Positions 5,660 through 6,941 of a stretch of DNA of 6,941 nucleotides are shown here, piece after piece. Source of the DNA: Deltaproteobacteria bacterium (GTDB lineage Bacteria > Desulfobacterota > Desulfobacteria > Desulfobacterales > JAUVKB01); assembly GCA_030596405.1 (NCBI GenBank), contig JAUVKB010000113.1, positions 1-6,941 of the forward strand. The letters run 5' to 3'. The notes beneath the pieces were generated by a model that made no database searches, was not told the DNA's origin, and saw nothing but the letters and a program-made list of their open reading frames with translations. Each line of letters opens with the position of its first letter. The first letter of the stretch is position 1. A program made the translations under genes and the position numbers.

Positions 5660-5857
5660 ATGCCAAAAATAAAAACAAATCGAGCAGCAGCAAAACGTTT
5701 CAAAAAAACAGGAACGGGGAAATTAGTTTATAAAAAATCCGGTGCAAATCACATATTAACAAAAAAATCTACTAAACGTAAAAGATCTTTAAGGCAAGGC
5801 CATATTATTGACAAAACAAATGAAAAAGAGATAAAATTATTACTTCCGAATGGATAG
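5660..5857 (+). CDS. rpmI: 50S ribosomal protein L35
   Basis: A 65-residue, highly basic protein with the L35 signature: MPKIKTNRAAAKRFKKTGTGKL at the start, then KSGANHILTKKSTKRKRSLRQ. The length is exactly typical (64-66). L35 is a late-assembling protein of the large ribosomal subunit. AGGAGA lies 9 nt before the ATG. It stands between infC and rplT in the conserved order; in E. coli its translation is the direct target of L20 repression. Confidence 0.98.
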   Translation: MPKIKTNRAAAKRFKKTGTGKLVYKKSGANHILTKKSTKRKRSLRQGHIIDKTNEKEIKLLLPNG

Positions 5858-5880
5858 CAGTCTTGTATATATAGTGTTTT

Positions 5881-5897
5881 GAGCATTTAATATGCTC
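5881..5897 (+). promoter_or_regulatory. Small hairpin just before the rplT ribosome-binding site
   Basis: gagcat (5881-5886) and atgctc (5892-5897) form a perfect 6-bp stem with a 5-nt loop. It ends 2 nt before the AGGAG (5900-5904) of rplT in the 54-bp rpmI-rplT gap. There is no U tract, so it is not a terminator; it may influence rplT translation or mRNA processing. Confidence 0.5.
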
Positions 5898-5911
5898 TTA
5901 GGAGAAAAATA

Positions 5912-6265
5912 ATGCGTGTAAAAAGAGGTTTTAAAGCAAGAAAAAGACGAAAAAAGGTATTGAAACTGGCCAAGGGGTTTCGGGGAGGGCGAAGCAAACT
6001 GTTTCGCACCGCAGCGGATGCAGTAGATAAGGCGCTTATGTATGCTTATAGGGATCGCAGGACAAGAAAACGTGATTTCCGGAGGCTGTGGATAGCAAGG
6101 ATTAATGCTGCTGTACGTATGCATAATTTGTCTTACAGTAAATTTATTCACGGATTAAAGCTTGCCGGTATTGAGATAGACCGTAAAGTCCTTGCAGAGC
6201 TTGCCGTTTCAGATCCGGCGGGATTTACTGAAATTGCAAACATGGCGTCACAGCGTTTGATTTAA
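5912..6265 (+). CDS. rplT: 50S ribosomal protein L20
   Basis: A 117-residue protein of typical L20 length. It opens MRVKRGFKARKRRKKVLKLAKGFRGGRSKLFRTA, the basic N-terminal extension that threads into 23S rRNA. Next come YAYRDRRTRKRDFRRLWIARINAA, and a globular C-terminal domain with NLSYSKFIHGLKLAGIEIDRKVLAELA. L20 is needed early in 50S assembly and in E. coli also represses its own operon through the C-terminal domain, which binds mRNA structures resembling its 23S rRNA site. The start has AGGAG 7 nt upstream. pheS begins about 11 bp after the stop, so the two are probably translationally coupled. Confidence 0.98.
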   Translation: MRVKRGFKARKRRKKVLKLAKGFRGGRSKLFRTAADAVDKALMYAYRDRRTRKRDFRRLWIARINAAVRMHNLSYSKFIHGLKLAGIEIDRKVLAELAVSDPAGFTEIANMASQRLI

Positions 6266-6276
6266 AGTTGCACAAA

Positions 6277-6941
6277 GTGGAAAAAACTATAGAACAGATT
6301 AAAGAGGATGCGTTAAAAGAACTTTCTTTAGCTTCCGATAAAGAGACAATCAAAGCCCTTACCGTCAGATATTTAGGCCGGAAGGGCTTTGTTACTCAAT
6401 TTTTAAGAAACATATCGACGTTTCCTCCTGATCAAAGGCCGGCGGCCGGCAAGAGGGCAAATGAAATAAAAAAGGAGATTGAAAGATCATTCAATGATGC
6501 CCTTAAAGAATTTGGCCGAAAATCGTATAAGTCGAATGATTTTGTTGATGTTTCATTGCCGGGGAGAACCCCGGTAATCGGTTCTTTGCATCCCATTACA
6601 CAGATTACTCAGCAGATATGTGATATTTTTGCAAGAATGGGATTTAATATTGCCGAAGGACCTGAAGTAGAAACCGATTATTATAATTTTGAAGCGCTGA
6701 ATATCCCTAGAAATCATCCGGCCAGGGATATGCAGGATACTTTCTATATTTCAGAAAACATCGTTCTCAGGACACACACGTCTCCCGTTCAAATCAGGAT
6801 AATGGAAAAACAGTCGCCGCCGGTAGCGATTATTGCGCCGGGGAAAGTTTATCGGTGCGATTCTGATCTTACACATACTCCGATGTTTCATCAGGTGGAA
6901 GGTTTAATGGTAGACAAGAATGTGTCGTTTGGTGATTTAAA
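6277..6941 (+). CDS. pheS: Phenylalanyl-tRNA synthetase alpha subunit (partial, 3' end beyond right edge)
   Basis: The first 221 residues of PheS, the catalytic subunit of the alpha2-beta2 enzyme that charges tRNA-Phe; the gene is cut by the window end. The N-terminal coiled-coil arm that contacts tRNA covers about residues 1-85 (RYLGRKGFVTQFLR at 31-44). The class II catalytic core then begins with GSLHPITQ (102-109) and motif 1 around GFNIAEGPEVETDYYNFEALNIPRNHPARDMQDTFY. RTHTSPVQIR (165-174) follows, and the motif 2 region YRCDSDLTHTPMFHQVEGL (192-210). I place the start at GTG 6277, giving MEKTIEQIKEDALKEL; an in-frame TTG at 6268 is the alternative. Neither has a Shine-Dalgarno sequence, which suggests coupling to rplT, ending 11 bp upstream. 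pheT is expected next. Confidence 0.95.
   Translation, partial: MEKTIEQIKEDALKELSLASDKETIKALTVRYLGRKGFVTQFLRNISTFPPDQRPAAGKRANEIKKEIERSFNDALKEFGRKSYKSNDFVDVSLPGRTPVIGSLHPITQITQQICDIFARMGFNIAEGPEVETDYYNFEALNIPRNHPARDMQDTFYISENIVLRTHTSPVQIRIMEKQSPPVAIIAPGKVYRCDSDLTHTPMFHQVEGLMVDKNVSFGDL

Noticed and set aside
5840..6151. 103-residue minus-strand reading frame opposite rplT
   Set aside because: Antisense shadow of L20; Cys/Ser/Tyr-rich translation typical of reversed basic ribosomal genes.

Overview
The window looks like chromosomal DNA of a moderately AT-rich Gram-negative bacterium. The best guess is the Desulfobacterota (former Deltaproteobacteria). This rests on the style of the proteins (IF3, a class II-like deacetylase, DUF362, FmdB zinc ribbon, MoxR/DUF58) and on no marker gene, so it is inference. 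No insertion sequence, prophage, tRNA, rRNA or CRISPR array was seen.

Left half, minus strand (1-3583). Reading in the direction of transcription there is a DUF362 protein (2816-3583), a class II-like histone-deacetylase-family hydrolase (1637-2689), a MoxR-type AAA+ ATPase (563-1543) and a DUF58 protein that runs off the left edge (1-530). MoxR and DUF58 are a classic pair 32 bp apart. A perfect 14-bp hairpin (1588-1623) separates the deacetylase from moxR, and a good promoter for moxR appears to be built into that same hairpin.

Middle (3584-4890). A divergent intergenic region carries two perfect TTGACA boxes facing away from each other and a short AT-rich direct-repeat array. Then come, on the plus strand, a small FmdB-type zinc-ribbon protein and a short, divergent TadA-like deaminase, followed by about 315 bp without a gene leading to infC.

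Right half, plus strand (4892-6941). This is the conserved translation operon infC-rpmI-rplT-pheS (IF3, L35, L20, phenylalanyl-tRNA synthetase alpha; pheS is cut by the right edge). infC most probably starts at an ATA codon behind a strong Shine-Dalgarno sequence, as expected for the IF3 initiation-fidelity feedback loop. The 237-bp gap between infC and rpmI holds a GC-rich hairpin with a U-rich tail, a candidate L20-responsive attenuator or terminator. A second small hairpin abuts the rplT ribosome-binding site.

Most of the window is ordinary core genome. I found no clear new defence, mobile or biosynthetic system. The points most worth checking are regulatory: the infC start, the infC-rpmI leader structure, and the moxR promoter/terminator overlap. 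The substrate of the TadA-like deaminase is also open.
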